Assembly (NCBI GenBank): GCA_009840305.1
Contig: VXNY01000029.1
Coordinates: forward strand, 411,291-475,290
From: Gammaproteobacteria bacterium
Lineage (GTDB): Bacteria; Pseudomonadota; Gammaproteobacteria; Pseudomonadales; Azotimanducaceae
DNA length: 64,000 nucleotides
Reading direction: 5' to 3'
A program made the translations under genes and the position numbers. Each line of letters opens with the position of its first letter. Position 1 is the first letter of the stretch. Below the pieces are notes generated by a model that saw nothing but the letters and a program-made list of their open reading frames with translations, was not told the DNA's origin and did not search any database. Positions 46,201 to 54,424 of the stretch are shown piece after piece.

Positions 46201-49200
46201 GACGTTTACAACATCCTTTGGTTGCTCCATGGGAGTCGGTGAACTTGTGCCGACACGCGCTCTTAAACGAATAGAGGTGTTATGAGCGTTTCCGTTGGTG
46301 TCTACGATTTGTGCTTCGATGCGATAGAAATTTTTCTTTGGGGGAGTGAAGTCACAGGAAACAGCACTTTGATCTGACACCACCGTGCAGTCAAATATCT
46401 CTTGCCACTTGATATCTGATGAATAGAGAGAGGTTTGTTCGAGTAAATTGGGGTCTAATAGACTTTCGAATACTTTGATCTGAACTTCTTTCCCAGTTAC
46501 AATCTCGTCGTCCTTGGACAAGACCATCACTTGAATCGGCCATGGCTCATCGACTTTGATCCATCTGTCATATTCATACCACTGCCTGTTATCGCGATTC
46601 CTACTGATCCCCACGAATTGATCCACGCCAAAGTAAGGCACCGTAGTGCTGGCGGCAACAGACTTTCCCCGATCACTGATTAAAGCAGAAGTGATCAAAT
46701 ACTGTCCGTAGTAAACGTCGTTGTTCAGAGAATCGATAGTGTGCGTGTGCCTTCCTCGGTCATCCGATTCGATTTCGGTCCAAAATTCTCTACCAAAGGG
46801 GTGAACATTCTCATCTCTGATATTAAAGGCGAATTGGTCCGGGTCTACGGTTTCAAAAGGTATCTCCATCGGTGTTAACCAAACGTCTAATTGCCCCTTT
46901 GCGTGCGCGTAAGGTCCCCCGGCATGCAATTCTGCGTTGCTAGTGATAGACATACTATCACCTCGTTCAAATTCGTCGTCGTTCAACTCTTGAGTCACCC
47001 GAATAGGGTTAGTCTTAAACTCAAACACTTGAAATGAGCCACCGGTAGCGGCGTAAACGTTCGGACCATTGGACTTTGTCGAACAAGGTTTATCAACCGG
47101 ACGTATAGGGTCGTATAGTAGTTTAATTTCATATTCCCCAAATTCCGTTAGATTGTTCAATTTCAATGACGCGTCATACGCCCCAAACTGATTCAACGAT
47201 ATAGGTGCAATCTCGTATTCGCGCCCGTAAGCCCCCACGATGCACAAAGCAAAGTGACCTGTAGTCGGAATGATTCTTACTTCGTTTCGAACGCTTCGTA
47301 CATATCCTTTGATCTCAACGGTGTCTCCAGGACTGTACAACTTTTGCGAGGTTGTTGTCCAATGGTCGATATTTCGATAAATGGACGAAGTTGTTGTCCA
47401 AGGGTCAATATTTCGATAAATGGACGAAATTGGACCGTCTTCTTGCAGTATGAAGTCAGAGTCTAGAGGTAATAGCGACATTCCCTGATCTGTTTCCACA
47501 CGCAAAAAGTAAGTCGAACAATCGTTGTCCTCTAAGCAAGCTCGATTGATTTCGTGGACGCTGCGATTCCAATGGGGATCGAACACCTCGTATCCCGGTA
47601 AGGATACCAATCCATCCTGATCTGTAACTGCCGAGTGAATGGACTCATTAACTTTACCGAGATCGCTTGGGTCGCCAAGGTAGAATTCAACTTTTGCGTC
47701 AGCTATCGGTTCACCTGTTTGGAAGTCGACGACCCAAGCTATCGTGTTCACCGTACCGAGTTTGAGAAAAACGGAGTAGGGTGTCGCTTGTACAAAAAAG
47801 AAATCTTCCGATGGTTTTTTCGCATGGTCGAATCTTGGTTGTCCCTCAATGCTGCCGATTACTACCCCTGATGGAGATCGCAGCATGTCCCTAAGACCAA
47901 GAAATTGTGCCTGCAAAACATCGTCTTGTTTAGGGCTTTGCTTTTGTTGAGCTAGATTTTTTTGTTTGCCAACTTCGTCAAGCAATTGGTATTGGACTGT
48001 TACATCATCGATATTCCCTAGCAAAATTTGTGCATCTAGGGACCCTCTGGAGTCAACAACGACGTTCGACCCATTTATGTATGCTCTGGGCGCAGGAGGA
48101 CCAGTTCGAAAGGTAATTTCATTGTTTCCCATCAGGGGTCGACCAAATCCGTCTTGGACCGGCGTTAGTTTTTTATCTCCATCCTTACTTTCTTTGTTTT
48201 GCGATAGGTACAGCCGATACGTCGTACTGGATTTGAAATCGCCGGAAAGGCTATATACAAAGCCCTCATATCCTGGTGCTCGGTTTCCTCGGGAAATAAA
48301 TCTCCAGCCGGTTGCTTCAGTTGGCGGTTGAGTATGTACTAAGCCTTCGATTTCTCGATCAGCGAATTGTGATGACAAGACTAGTAGAAAGTATGAATTT
48401 ACGTCGCAAGCGGTTTGATTAGTTTCATCCGTCTTTAGAAAAATTTCAGTTCCCGCAATGTCCTTGCAACCAAGACCGAGCAAGCGAAACTCATCGAAAG
48501 TCGTGACCTCCGTGTCGATTCGATAGTCCGTAATTGACTTTAGGTTACCGTTCGCGCCCTCGACACCCGGTAATAAAACTACAGAGACAACTGCTCCGGG
48601 TGATAATGAACTCTCCGGTATGATCAACACTGAATTTTGTAGGTATTCATTCAATTGAATGTTCCTACGATTAAAAAATGGACCTTGATAGCTCTGCGCT
48701 CTACCAAAATAATCTCTTTGCATCGCATATCGAACGTCCCAATTGCTAGATCGAACGATCGTAGATATCTCTTCACCTGAGACAGAGTCGTGCAAAAATA
48801 AACGATTCCTTAACGAACCTAGCTTTACTCTTTGGTTAAATGTAACTTCAATAATCGGTTGAGTAGGGGACACCCAAGAAACTAATTTCGACTCTGTGAT
48901 TTCCGGGAGGATCGTTTGGAACGAGTGAACGTATTCAGCTTCTAATGTTCGACCATTTGGTGCTTTAATTCCTGGCCGAACGGTAACCGTGTATTTAGTT
49001 GAACCGTCGAGGTTGGTATCCCCAGGCAACTCGCACGTCAGCGTGTCCAGCTTCACCCAGTTCCATTCACAATCAAGGGCGGGCTCTATGTCTATCGGAA
49101 CGTCGTCTTCGGCAAACATAGAGGCACCCAACGCCACAACTCTTTGATTGAACTCTATGGTAATGCGCTGAAAAGGATTAACTTCCTCTCCTTGGGGGTA

Positions 49201-49305
49201 AATAGCACGAATCTCGAGCGGCTTGTCGGTGGAGTTGCCGTGGCTCTGAACTCCTAAACAACAAAGGATTCCAACTAGTATGGTCGCGATTGTTCGATCG
49301 ATCAT
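43273..49305 (-). CDS. Alpha-2-macroglobulin family protease trap A2M-C
   Basis: 2010 residues, ATG with GGAGG ahead. Signal peptide (TIATILVGILCCLGVQSHG). Same domain order as A2M-A/B: VRAIYPQGEEV-like start as IRAIYPQGEEVNP, YSPGDTVEIKGYVR, FVAYWNPSLIS, and thioester YPYTCWEQ with Cys1491. It is the most divergent of the three and carries a 13-residue tandem duplication just before the YSPGD motif (separate repeat entry). C-terminal block FTVLPTHVEEMYRP is nearly identical to the others. First gene of the minus-strand A2M series; its upstream region is shared with the DUF2857 regulator gene, which is divergent. Confidence 0.92.
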   Translation of the reverse strand: MIDRTIATILVGILCCLGVQSHGNSTDKPLEIRAIYPQGEEVNPFQRITIEFNQRVVALGASMFAEDDVPIDIEPALDCEWNWVKLDTLTCELPGDTNLDGSTKYTVTVRPGIKAPNGRTLEAEYVHSFQTILPEITESKLVSWVSPTQPIIEVTFNQRVKLGSLRNRLFLHDSVSGEEISTIVRSSNWDVRYAMQRDYFGRAQSYQGPFFNRRNIQLNEYLQNSVLIIPESSLSPGAVVSVVLLPGVEGANGNLKSITDYRIDTEVTTFDEFRLLGLGCKDIAGTEIFLKTDETNQTACDVNSYFLLVLSSQFADREIEGLVHTQPPTEATGWRFISRGNRAPGYEGFVYSLSGDFKSSTTYRLYLSQNKESKDGDKKLTPVQDGFGRPLMGNNEITFRTGPPAPRAYINGSNVVVDSRGSLDAQILLGNIDDVTVQYQLLDEVGKQKNLAQQKQSPKQDDVLQAQFLGLRDMLRSPSGVVIGSIEGQPRFDHAKKPSEDFFFVQATPYSVFLKLGTVNTIAWVVDFQTGEPIADAKVEFYLGDPSDLGKVNESIHSAVTDQDGLVSLPGYEVFDPHWNRSVHEINRACLEDNDCSTYFLRVETDQGMSLLPLDSDFILQEDGPISSIYRNIDPWTTTSSIYRNIDHWTTTSQKLYSPGDTVEIKGYVRSVRNEVRIIPTTGHFALCIVGAYGREYEIAPISLNQFGAYDASLKLNNLTEFGEYEIKLLYDPIRPVDKPCSTKSNGPNVYAATGGSFQVFEFKTNPIRVTQELNDDEFERGDSMSITSNAELHAGGPYAHAKGQLDVWLTPMEIPFETVDPDQFAFNIRDENVHPFGREFWTEIESDDRGRHTHTIDSLNNDVYYGQYLITSALISDRGKSVAASTTVPYFGVDQFVGISRNRDNRQWYEYDRWIKVDEPWPIQVMVLSKDDEIVTGKEVQIKVFESLLDPNLLEQTSLYSSDIKWQEIFDCTVVSDQSAVSCDFTPPKKNFYRIEAQIVDTNGNAHNTSIRLRARVGTSSPTPMEQPKDVVNVELNCNSVDVAVGDVVQCTVKNQLSRSPALVTIERSGVIDSWLVRLDPKHPVIEFTVLEDYAPHFKLSVLSVSPTNATSGSRDALYRMGSKKFKMHNPRLELIPIKISLNSESYSPRDRVELSISANGQKGETVPIEYAVAVIDESLLDLGSAKDEYFDPTKKRWSLNASGLRTYGLINSLLQKSELLPLMPEPYWDQSSGPVITSVGSKIARTEGFGSDLNTDPNVRTIDRFVAYWNPSLISTNAQETITFDLPDNLTSWKVVVLAVSTNDQFGYATTTFGSIKETEIRAVAPNVVTEGDTFHVGASIFNRADRVRALTVELQASGLLNEESTNGMRQELEFKPFERKVVTWEVQAGIRPTNFQEISRNSEIRVVASASDSQDKDALDIRIPVRPRHVRVSSVAYGALAGDKTRIPIEVSAKLATEDGQLDLTLTTNDEVNLEGVFRYALEYPYTCWEQQLSQAIIAMQYVHLKERGAKHRMEWPDPQSAITHVLDSAIEFQAPNGGMVYFVPTNRNSDVYLSAYTAIAFSWLEKAGYDVPKQVRRKLLDYLREHLDEQKEKSEISNITATVSAVILNSLALAGELKESDLEHLSEYVNQMKLFGLAHYLQASISLNSKPSLNQKIFDRIMNHRFLVDGVVEFKESTTLTYTRMLHSDTRSLCTVLNALTKFSSTTSNGIDVGELKELSNSVRYARENSPHWLNTQDNVFCTHALIEFADFVESDAQDWIATVDLQSSDTGSSIELANAWEFNSNNTRFNTVHPMKAQNFGLKGALEINRSGGGHAFYSVELAYLTTVDETINRFSGFEINREYFALRGNNKWQLLKPGDEVEKGDYVLVNLFLNNRFNRYHVVVDDSVPGGLEPVNQSLGTEYRPHFDENELVQILAQSQWYGDFRDGKTRWSHLQKFHSELGLQNVRFYSSILRRGKHHLTWFGQVISAGEFTVLPTHVEEMYRPMMFGKSEPWTFKVKTKSL
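47351..47428. repeat. 39-bp direct tandem duplication within A2M-C
   Basis: Two adjoining 39-base units (47351-47389 and 47390-47428) differ at two bases. They keep the frame and add a second YRNID(P/H)WTTTSS unit to the protein. A2M-A and A2M-B have a single unit here. The near identity points to a recent event. Confidence 0.85.
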
Positions 49306-49631
49306 TTATTGCCTCCTAGTTTGTAGTTAGGTGCGAGGACTGCGTCTAAGAGAGGTACCCACTCCAAATGGTGGGGGATTACAAATAGAAGCATCTAATC
49401 GACCATTCTATCCGATTCACGCAGTCTCCTTCTTAGCAATGTATTGAGTTATAAACTGAGTCAGAAGTTCCTCAATTTACCTCAAGTACCTCGTTCAATT
49501 TATGAAATCCTTGCTCATTTGTAGACATTCACTGTTTATACTGTACAATACAACATATCTAAACTGAAGACTAGGTGTAAAACCAATGAAATTCGACACA
49601 TCTTAATTCACAACCTTCAAAGGGGTCTTTT
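49306..49631. promoter_or_regulatory. Divergent intergenic region between A2M-C and DUF2857
   Basis: 326 bp separating two divergent genes; promoters for both are expected. AT-rich patches around 49440-49465 and 49530-49560 (ACTGTTTATACTGTACAAT) are the likeliest -10 areas. AAAGGGG before ATG 49632 acts as the ribosome site of DUF2857. No clear operator found. Confidence 0.45.
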
Positions 49632-50246
49632 ATGGTCAAAACTAAAGAAGCCGAGCTTACATCGGCTGTCTTCCTATACGTTCTCCGCTGTATTGCCGAA
49701 AGTGATCACATCGCACTCCAGCAACTAAAAGTTGGCGAACGGGAAATCGAACAACTTAGGACGCTCGGAATTCTTGATCTTTATCGAATCGATTCCTTCC
49801 GATCTCATTGTCTTTCTATTAGCTTCAATAGAGAAGTGTTTTGGACGTTGATCAATTACATGAAAGAGCAGCGCGACGACGAAATCAAACTAGAGCAGCT
49901 CATAGATCACGATGCTCCATACAGCATGCTCGATTGTTTCTTTGGGATCAGTAATCGAGAATACACACAACGTCGCCGTGCTAAGAAAGGATTAACTAAT
50001 GTTGGGCGACCGAACGAACCATCGGATTCTGAAGCTGACGCACTTCTTGAAATCTGGTTCAAGCGCCTGAAGAATAGTGAAAAGGATGCCGAAGGCAGAC
50101 TCGTGGACCCCATTCAATATCTTGATCTCGCGAACGAACTGAACATTCCACTCCGCTCTGTTTGGCTTCTAACTGAAAGATGGGTTGAACTTGACCAACG
50201 AGCGTACATGAAGAAGCAGAGCAAGAAAAGACAGCGGGAACCATAG
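49632..50246 (+). CDS. DUF2857 family ICE regulator-like protein
   Basis: 204 residues. Family features: LTSAVFLYVLRCIAESDH, GEREIEQLRTLGILDL, then LDCFFGISNREYTQRRRAKKG and the motif WFKRLKNSE before LANELNIPLRSVWLLTERW. In SPI-7/PFGI-1-type ICEs a DUF2857 gene normally stands near TIGR03761 and STY4534 in the early block and is thought to be regulatory. Here it lies 40 kb away, among accessory genes and divergent from A2M-C, which makes it a candidate regulator of that gene (inference). Confidence 0.85.
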   Translation: MVKTKEAELTSAVFLYVLRCIAESDHIALQQLKVGEREIEQLRTLGILDLYRIDSFRSHCLSISFNREVFWTLINYMKEQRDDEIKLEQLIDHDAPYSMLDCFFGISNREYTQRRRAKKGLTNVGRPNEPSDSEADALLEIWFKRLKNSEKDAEGRLVDPIQYLDLANELNIPLRSVWLLTERWVELDQRAYMKKQSKKRQREP

Positions 50247-50498
50247 TTTCAACCACAGTAATTGAAGCGTTCTGCGTCGGAGTAGAGTCCCTCATATATA
50301 CGCCGGCGACAATCACTAGTCGCTACGAGTTGTTTCGCAAGTTTTAGAGATTGCGTCATTGAGGTAATAGCTTGACCTCGTACAATGTGTGGGGAACTTT
50401 CAAATTAAAACTTAATCCTAGTCTAGTATTGATTCGGGATAATTCAGCGAAAGTTGAACTGTGCCGTTGCTACAATCGACAAAATTAGGAAATTTAAA

Positions 50499-51254
50499 AT
50501 GGCTAAGACTCATCAAAGAAAATGGACCTCACTGAAGTACTCTGTTTTAAGCTGCGTAGTGCTATTGGCGACGAGCAGCGTATTTGGACAGTTCTTTCTA
50601 CAAGGAGGTACAAGCTATTGGCCAGATTTTGATGTACCACAATTATCACGCTATAACATTCCGCTTCGTGGGGATCACGATGACGGTACAGTGGACAGAC
50701 GGGCGGACTTCTGGGTAGGCGCGGGATATCGTTTAGATGAAGCGTGGAGTTTTGAAGCATTCTTCTCCAGGTTGCCTTCGACAGAAGTTAATGCTGATTT
50801 GTTTTCTATTTTCGGTAGCCCACGGATCGTGCCGCTGAGCCTGTCAATCTCTATGAAGACTGACACGACGACCGTAGGATTCGGTGCGGGATATGATCTT
50901 TACATTAACGACCGAATCTCGTTGCTCGGTAAGGCAGGCGTCGCCTTCACGCAGGAAGATGTAGAAGTTGGTGTGTCATTTCCGCGATTTCCCCTGCCAC
51001 CGATTTATTTTGAAGATGACGACGTCTTGTATTTCTTCGACGAAGACAGTCTCTTTGAAGACTTGGCGAGTTATGGTGATTATTACGCAGAATTGCTCGG
51101 TGACGACGAAAGTACGCTCGACATGTATTTTGCGTTTGGTGTCAGATTACCCATACAAGACTCTCCAGTGTCTGTAACTGCAACCTATCAAATCGTTTCA
51201 ACTCCTAGAGACCCTCAATCCGGCCTTTACGTGGGTCTATGTTGGGAGTTGTGA
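50499..51254 (+). CDS. OmpW-like small outer-membrane beta-barrel protein (OMB2)
   Basis: 251 residues from ATG 50499, with AGGA eight bases ahead. Closest to OMB1: signal SVLSCVVLLATSSVFGQ, FFLQGGTSYWPDFDVPQL, VGAGYRLDEAWSFEAFFSRL, VGFGAGYDLYINDRISLLGK, AGVAFTQED, a long acidic loop (DDDVLYFFDEDSLFED), and VTATYQIV with GLYVGLCWEL at the end. Predicted outer-membrane barrel. First of three plus-strand barrel genes in a row. Confidence 0.78.
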   Translation: MAKTHQRKWTSLKYSVLSCVVLLATSSVFGQFFLQGGTSYWPDFDVPQLSRYNIPLRGDHDDGTVDRRADFWVGAGYRLDEAWSFEAFFSRLPSTEVNADLFSIFGSPRIVPLSLSISMKTDTTTVGFGAGYDLYINDRISLLGKAGVAFTQEDVEVGVSFPRFPLPPIYFEDDDVLYFFDEDSLFEDLASYGDYYAELLGDDESTLDMYFAFGVRLPIQDSPVSVTATYQIVSTPRDPQSGLYVGLCWEL

Positions 51255-51438
51255 TACCTCCGTCTTGCGTTGGACGTGTGAAATTTGTTAAACCTCCACA
51301 TCGCAAACTAATGGAGTCTTAGAGACGCAGCTGATTTCGACTATCGACAATCAGTCATCAGTTACTACACGATCAATATCTACATTGTCTAGGATCCAAA
51401 GTCGTTCGTTAATTTTTCAACTATTGGAGTAATTTAAA

Positions 51439-52152
51439 TTGAAAACATTTAATGCTGTCTTAACTTACGGTGTCATGGTTACCTTTCTAGTTGTTGTTCA
51501 TACGACACCGGTAGACGCAAAAGAATCCGGTATTTACCTTCATGGAGGCGCGATGTATTGGAGAGACCTTGAGGCTCCAGAGGTCATTGATCCAACCGAA
51601 CTCAGAGATACACCAATAGAGTATGAAATTGTTGATTCCCGAATGCGACCTTCCATAGCGGTAGGCTACAACTTTGACGAAAATTGGGGCATTGAACTTA
51701 TGTATATTTCAACCCCAAAACGCTCGCTCACATTTAACCAATTGATTGAACCAGGCGACGACGATGACATACCGAGAACACTTACATGGCGCAACACTGT
51801 CCAACACAACATGTACGGTTTAAACGTAGTTTACGATGTCAATATTAAAACTGATTTCTCAGTTTTTGGTGTGAATGTCAAAAATAATTTTTCAATCTTC
51901 GGCAAAATTGGTATCGCAAAATCATCCCACATAGTTGACTCCAGTGTGACATATAGTGGTCGAACAAACCCTGCACCTGAAGATCTCTACGGATTCGTCG
52001 AAGAAGTAGATAAGGAAGATCGATTTGGAGCTATCGGTGTAAGAGTACCGTTGAAGAATATTTTTGCTTCCGTGTCCATAGCATATCAATTCGTAGAAAC
52101 TTCCGAAGGTCGAGAATCTTCGTTTGAATTGGGTTTTCAGACACAGTTTTAA
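51439..52152 (+). CDS. OmpW-like small outer-membrane beta-barrel protein (OMB3), TTG start
   Basis: 237 residues. Start TTG 51439 has GGAG nine bases ahead, in a context (ACTATTGGAG, then an AATTT run) that recurs before OMB4. Signal peptide VMVTFLVVVHTTPVDAK, then SGIYLHGGAMYWRDL, IAVGYNFDENWGIELMYIS, FSIFGKIGIAKSSH and a terminal FELGFQTQF ending in the Phe typical of BAM substrates. Contains a short internal repeat (FSVFGVNVKNNFSIFG). Confidence 0.75.
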   Translation: MKTFNAVLTYGVMVTFLVVVHTTPVDAKESGIYLHGGAMYWRDLEAPEVIDPTELRDTPIEYEIVDSRMRPSIAVGYNFDENWGIELMYISTPKRSLTFNQLIEPGDDDDIPRTLTWRNTVQHNMYGLNVVYDVNIKTDFSVFGVNVKNNFSIFGKIGIAKSSHIVDSSVTYSGRTNPAPEDLYGFVEEVDKEDRFGAIGVRVPLKNIFASVSIAYQFVETSEGRESSFELGFQTQF

Positions 52153-52589
52153 ATTTGCTTTAAGCTACTCTTCACAACTGCCTGTCTGTCGAAACTAACC
52201 TTATTTCTCTAAAGTTAGCACCATCAGTCTCCCTCAATAACCGAGCTCCTATCTCAGCATGTACGATTGCGTGCTGGAGTACTACTCGTTGGGAATTAGA
52301 TCGCTCCATTGACAGTGATCGTTTCAATGGATGTTCCCTGTAATTGCATCGACGCCTTTGGTAAACTGGTCCAGTGCACTTCTACCGGAATTCGCTCGGC
52401 TAACTATTGTAGCAGTGTTCAATTGGTAGAATTGACAGTCTAATGTTGGCAGTGTGAGCTCGTCTTTGGAGACAAACTAAGAATTTTTCTTCTGGTCAAT
52501 CCGAACGGACTTTCGACCAACCATAGAACTTATCGATTTTCCCACTGTCACAGCAGAAAATTGACCTTTAACTATTGGAGAACTTTAAT
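52153..52589. other. Intergenic region between OMB3 and OMB4
   Basis: 437 bp, no gene. A weak dyad CTAAC...GTTAG near 52195-52217 follows OMB3 and may be its terminator. The rest is AT-rich without an evident promoter pair, but its length implies OMB4 has its own promoter. Confidence 0.4.
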
Positions 52590-53279
52590 TTGAAGAATTC
52601 AAGCTTTTCGCTTCCTATCGCATTCGTTGCCTGCTCGCTCATGGTTGGTCTTACTGCGGGACTTTCGGCTAAAGAAACAGGCTTCTACCTCCACGGTGGA
52701 GCCACCTATTGGGACGGCTTTGACGCCCCGTCATTTGAAGATGATTTTGGCCTGCCCGGCGTTTCGGTCGACTATGAACTGACCGGTGCTCGCGCACAAC
52801 TTTCATTAGGAGTAGGTTATCACCTAGACGAACAGTGGAGCTTTGAAGCGTTTTATGTTTCGACGCCGGAACGAGTAGTTTCTGGGAGCAATTGGGAGTT
52901 GCCACCGTTACCTAACGGGGACCCTATTACTGTGTCTTGGAGTGCAACAACTAGTGAGAAAGTTGGCGGCTTCAGTGCTATATACGATCTCTACCTTAAT
53001 GAAAATCTTTCGGTGTTTGGAGAAGGTGGAATCGCGTTCGTACAACATGACTCCAAAGAAAACACTACGGTCGAAAATCAACCGAACATTAACCTTATAA
53101 ACTTTATTCCAAGTTCAGCCACTTCGTCGGAAGAAGTCACACAAGAAATCTTTGGTGCGGTTGGGGTGCGAATTCCAATAATGCGGGGAGATGCTGGATT
53201 GACTTTCGCATATCAGTTTATAGACACAGATGAAGATCTAGAAACTAGCTTCGAACTTGGATTTCAATGGAATCTGTAA
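52590..53279 (+). CDS. OmpW-like small outer-membrane beta-barrel protein (OMB4), TTG start
   Basis: 229 residues. TTG 52590 has GGAG nine bases ahead, the same spacing and flanks as OMB3; TTG 52575 would swallow the ribosome site. Signal SLMVGLTAGLSAK, TGFYLHGGATYWDGF, LSLGVGYHLDEQWSFEAFYVS, FSAIYDLYLNENLSVFGEG, AGLTFAYQFI and final FELGFQWNL. Closest to OMB3, so these two probably arose by tandem duplication. Confidence 0.78.
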   Translation: MKNSSFSLPIAFVACSLMVGLTAGLSAKETGFYLHGGATYWDGFDAPSFEDDFGLPGVSVDYELTGARAQLSLGVGYHLDEQWSFEAFYVSTPERVVSGSNWELPPLPNGDPITVSWSATTSEKVGGFSAIYDLYLNENLSVFGEGGIAFVQHDSKENTTVENQPNINLINFIPSSATSSEEVTQEIFGAVGVRIPIMRGDAGLTFAYQFIDTDEDLETSFELGFQWNL

Positions 53280-53301
53280 CTTGATTTAGAGAGTTTCTAC
53301 T

Positions 53302-53329
53302 ACCGCCGATTCTTTAAGGGGGAGGCGGT
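53302..53329 (+). terminator. Terminator-like hairpin after OMB4
   Basis: ACCGCC-(16 nt)-GGCGGT followed by TTGTTTTG, 23 bases after the OMB4 stop. The loop is large but the stem is GC-rich with a T-rich tail. Confidence 0.45.
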
Positions 53330-53438
53330 TTGTTTTGACTAACCTGATTAAATCTTAAAAGCGAACAAATTTCTGTTTTCGAGAACTTGGATCTAGTGTG
53401 TCTGAGCAGCAGTCCTTTTATCGTAATTTGAAAATCTA

Positions 53439-54320
53439 TTGACGACATTGAGAAACCTGTTTCTTGGATTTGCAACATTAGTGCTGTTCTCCGTCGCGAT
53501 ATCAGCTGAACGTACTGTCACTTCTACGGAATCAGGCGACATAGTCGCCAGCGATCTTGCAGAAATGCAAGAGTATGCCGAATTACAGAAAGCGCATTTA
53601 TTGAAACGACTCGAAGTTGCGAATTCGCTTTCTGATCAACAGAAAGAGTTAGTTGCTACTGCGCTGAGTAAAGACTTGGAAGGATTGCCTTTGTGTTCTT
53701 TTAGTCAAGACATCGTGTATCGAGAAGAAACAGAAAAGAGTGAAACTCGACTCGCCACAGTCCATGAGAACGGGTTGATCACAGATGACAAGTCTCGTGA
53801 GAGGATGTTTAGCGAATGGAAGTACTCCCCGTTTTCGGCTCCTCCCTCTGCAGGAATGGATTTTGCCTCAGGAACACTGATTGAAGAGACCGATTCCGAT
53901 GCTACCTTTCAGTTTAAATTTGATAAAAAAGCGAAATCTTCGAGTGAAAACATTAGAGAATTACTCGGTAATCTCAAACGCGTAGCAAAGAACCTGAGAT
54001 ACGATCTCACAATTGATAAGCTATCGGGAGCGCCGAAAAAGTTAGTTTTAGAACTGATCAAACCTACCCGAGTAATGGTGGTCGCCAGAGTTAAGAAAAT
54101 CCGCCATGAATACGTCTACAAGTTCGACGAGAAGATGCAACGGTTCACGATTCCCGTTCAAGTGGTTGAGTTCGCGTATTCTGCTCCGACGCGAGGAAAA
54201 GTAGACGAAAAGATCGACGTAACTTATTCAAACTTCGAGTGTTCTACTCCAATTAGGTACATGTGGCGCACGTCAACTGATTTGACTGGTGCTACTTCTT
54301 ACGACTACAACCCCCAATAA
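53439..54320 (+). CDS. Secreted protein of unknown function
   Basis: 293 residues from a TTG. Signal peptide NLFLGFATLVLFSVAISAE with probable cleavage after SAE or ISA. A short coiled stretch (EMQEYAELQKAHLLKRLEVA) is followed by a beta-rich part with charged strands (FQFKFDKKAKS, VMVVARVKKIRHEYVYKF). Family not recognised. The composition suggests a periplasmic or surface beta protein. It is the last accessory gene before the transfer genes resume. Confidence 0.6.
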   Translation: MTTLRNLFLGFATLVLFSVAISAERTVTSTESGDIVASDLAEMQEYAELQKAHLLKRLEVANSLSDQQKELVATALSKDLEGLPLCSFSQDIVYREETEKSETRLATVHENGLITDDKSRERMFSEWKYSPFSAPPSAGMDFASGTLIEETDSDATFQFKFDKKAKSSSENIRELLGNLKRVAKNLRYDLTIDKLSGAPKKLVLELIKPTRVMVVARVKKIRHEYVYKFDEKMQRFTIPVQVVEFAYSAPTRGKVDEKIDVTYSNFECSTPIRYMWRTSTDLTGATSYDYNPQ

Positions 54321-54339
54321 TATACATATAAACAGCTTT

Positions 54340-54358
54340 TCACCACTTTGTTTGGTGA
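54340..54358 (+). terminator. Hairpin between the accessory block and the RAQPRD gene
   Basis: TCACCA-(7 nt)-TGGTGA flanked by TTTT and AAAA-like bases, 20 bases after the stop of the secreted protein gene. A bidirectional weak terminator is plausible. Confidence 0.45.
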
Positions 54359-54424
54359 GAAAACTCGTTTCTTTCCTTATGTGAAATTCTCATCATACGC
54401 ATTCCATGAAATTGGAATTGCTTG

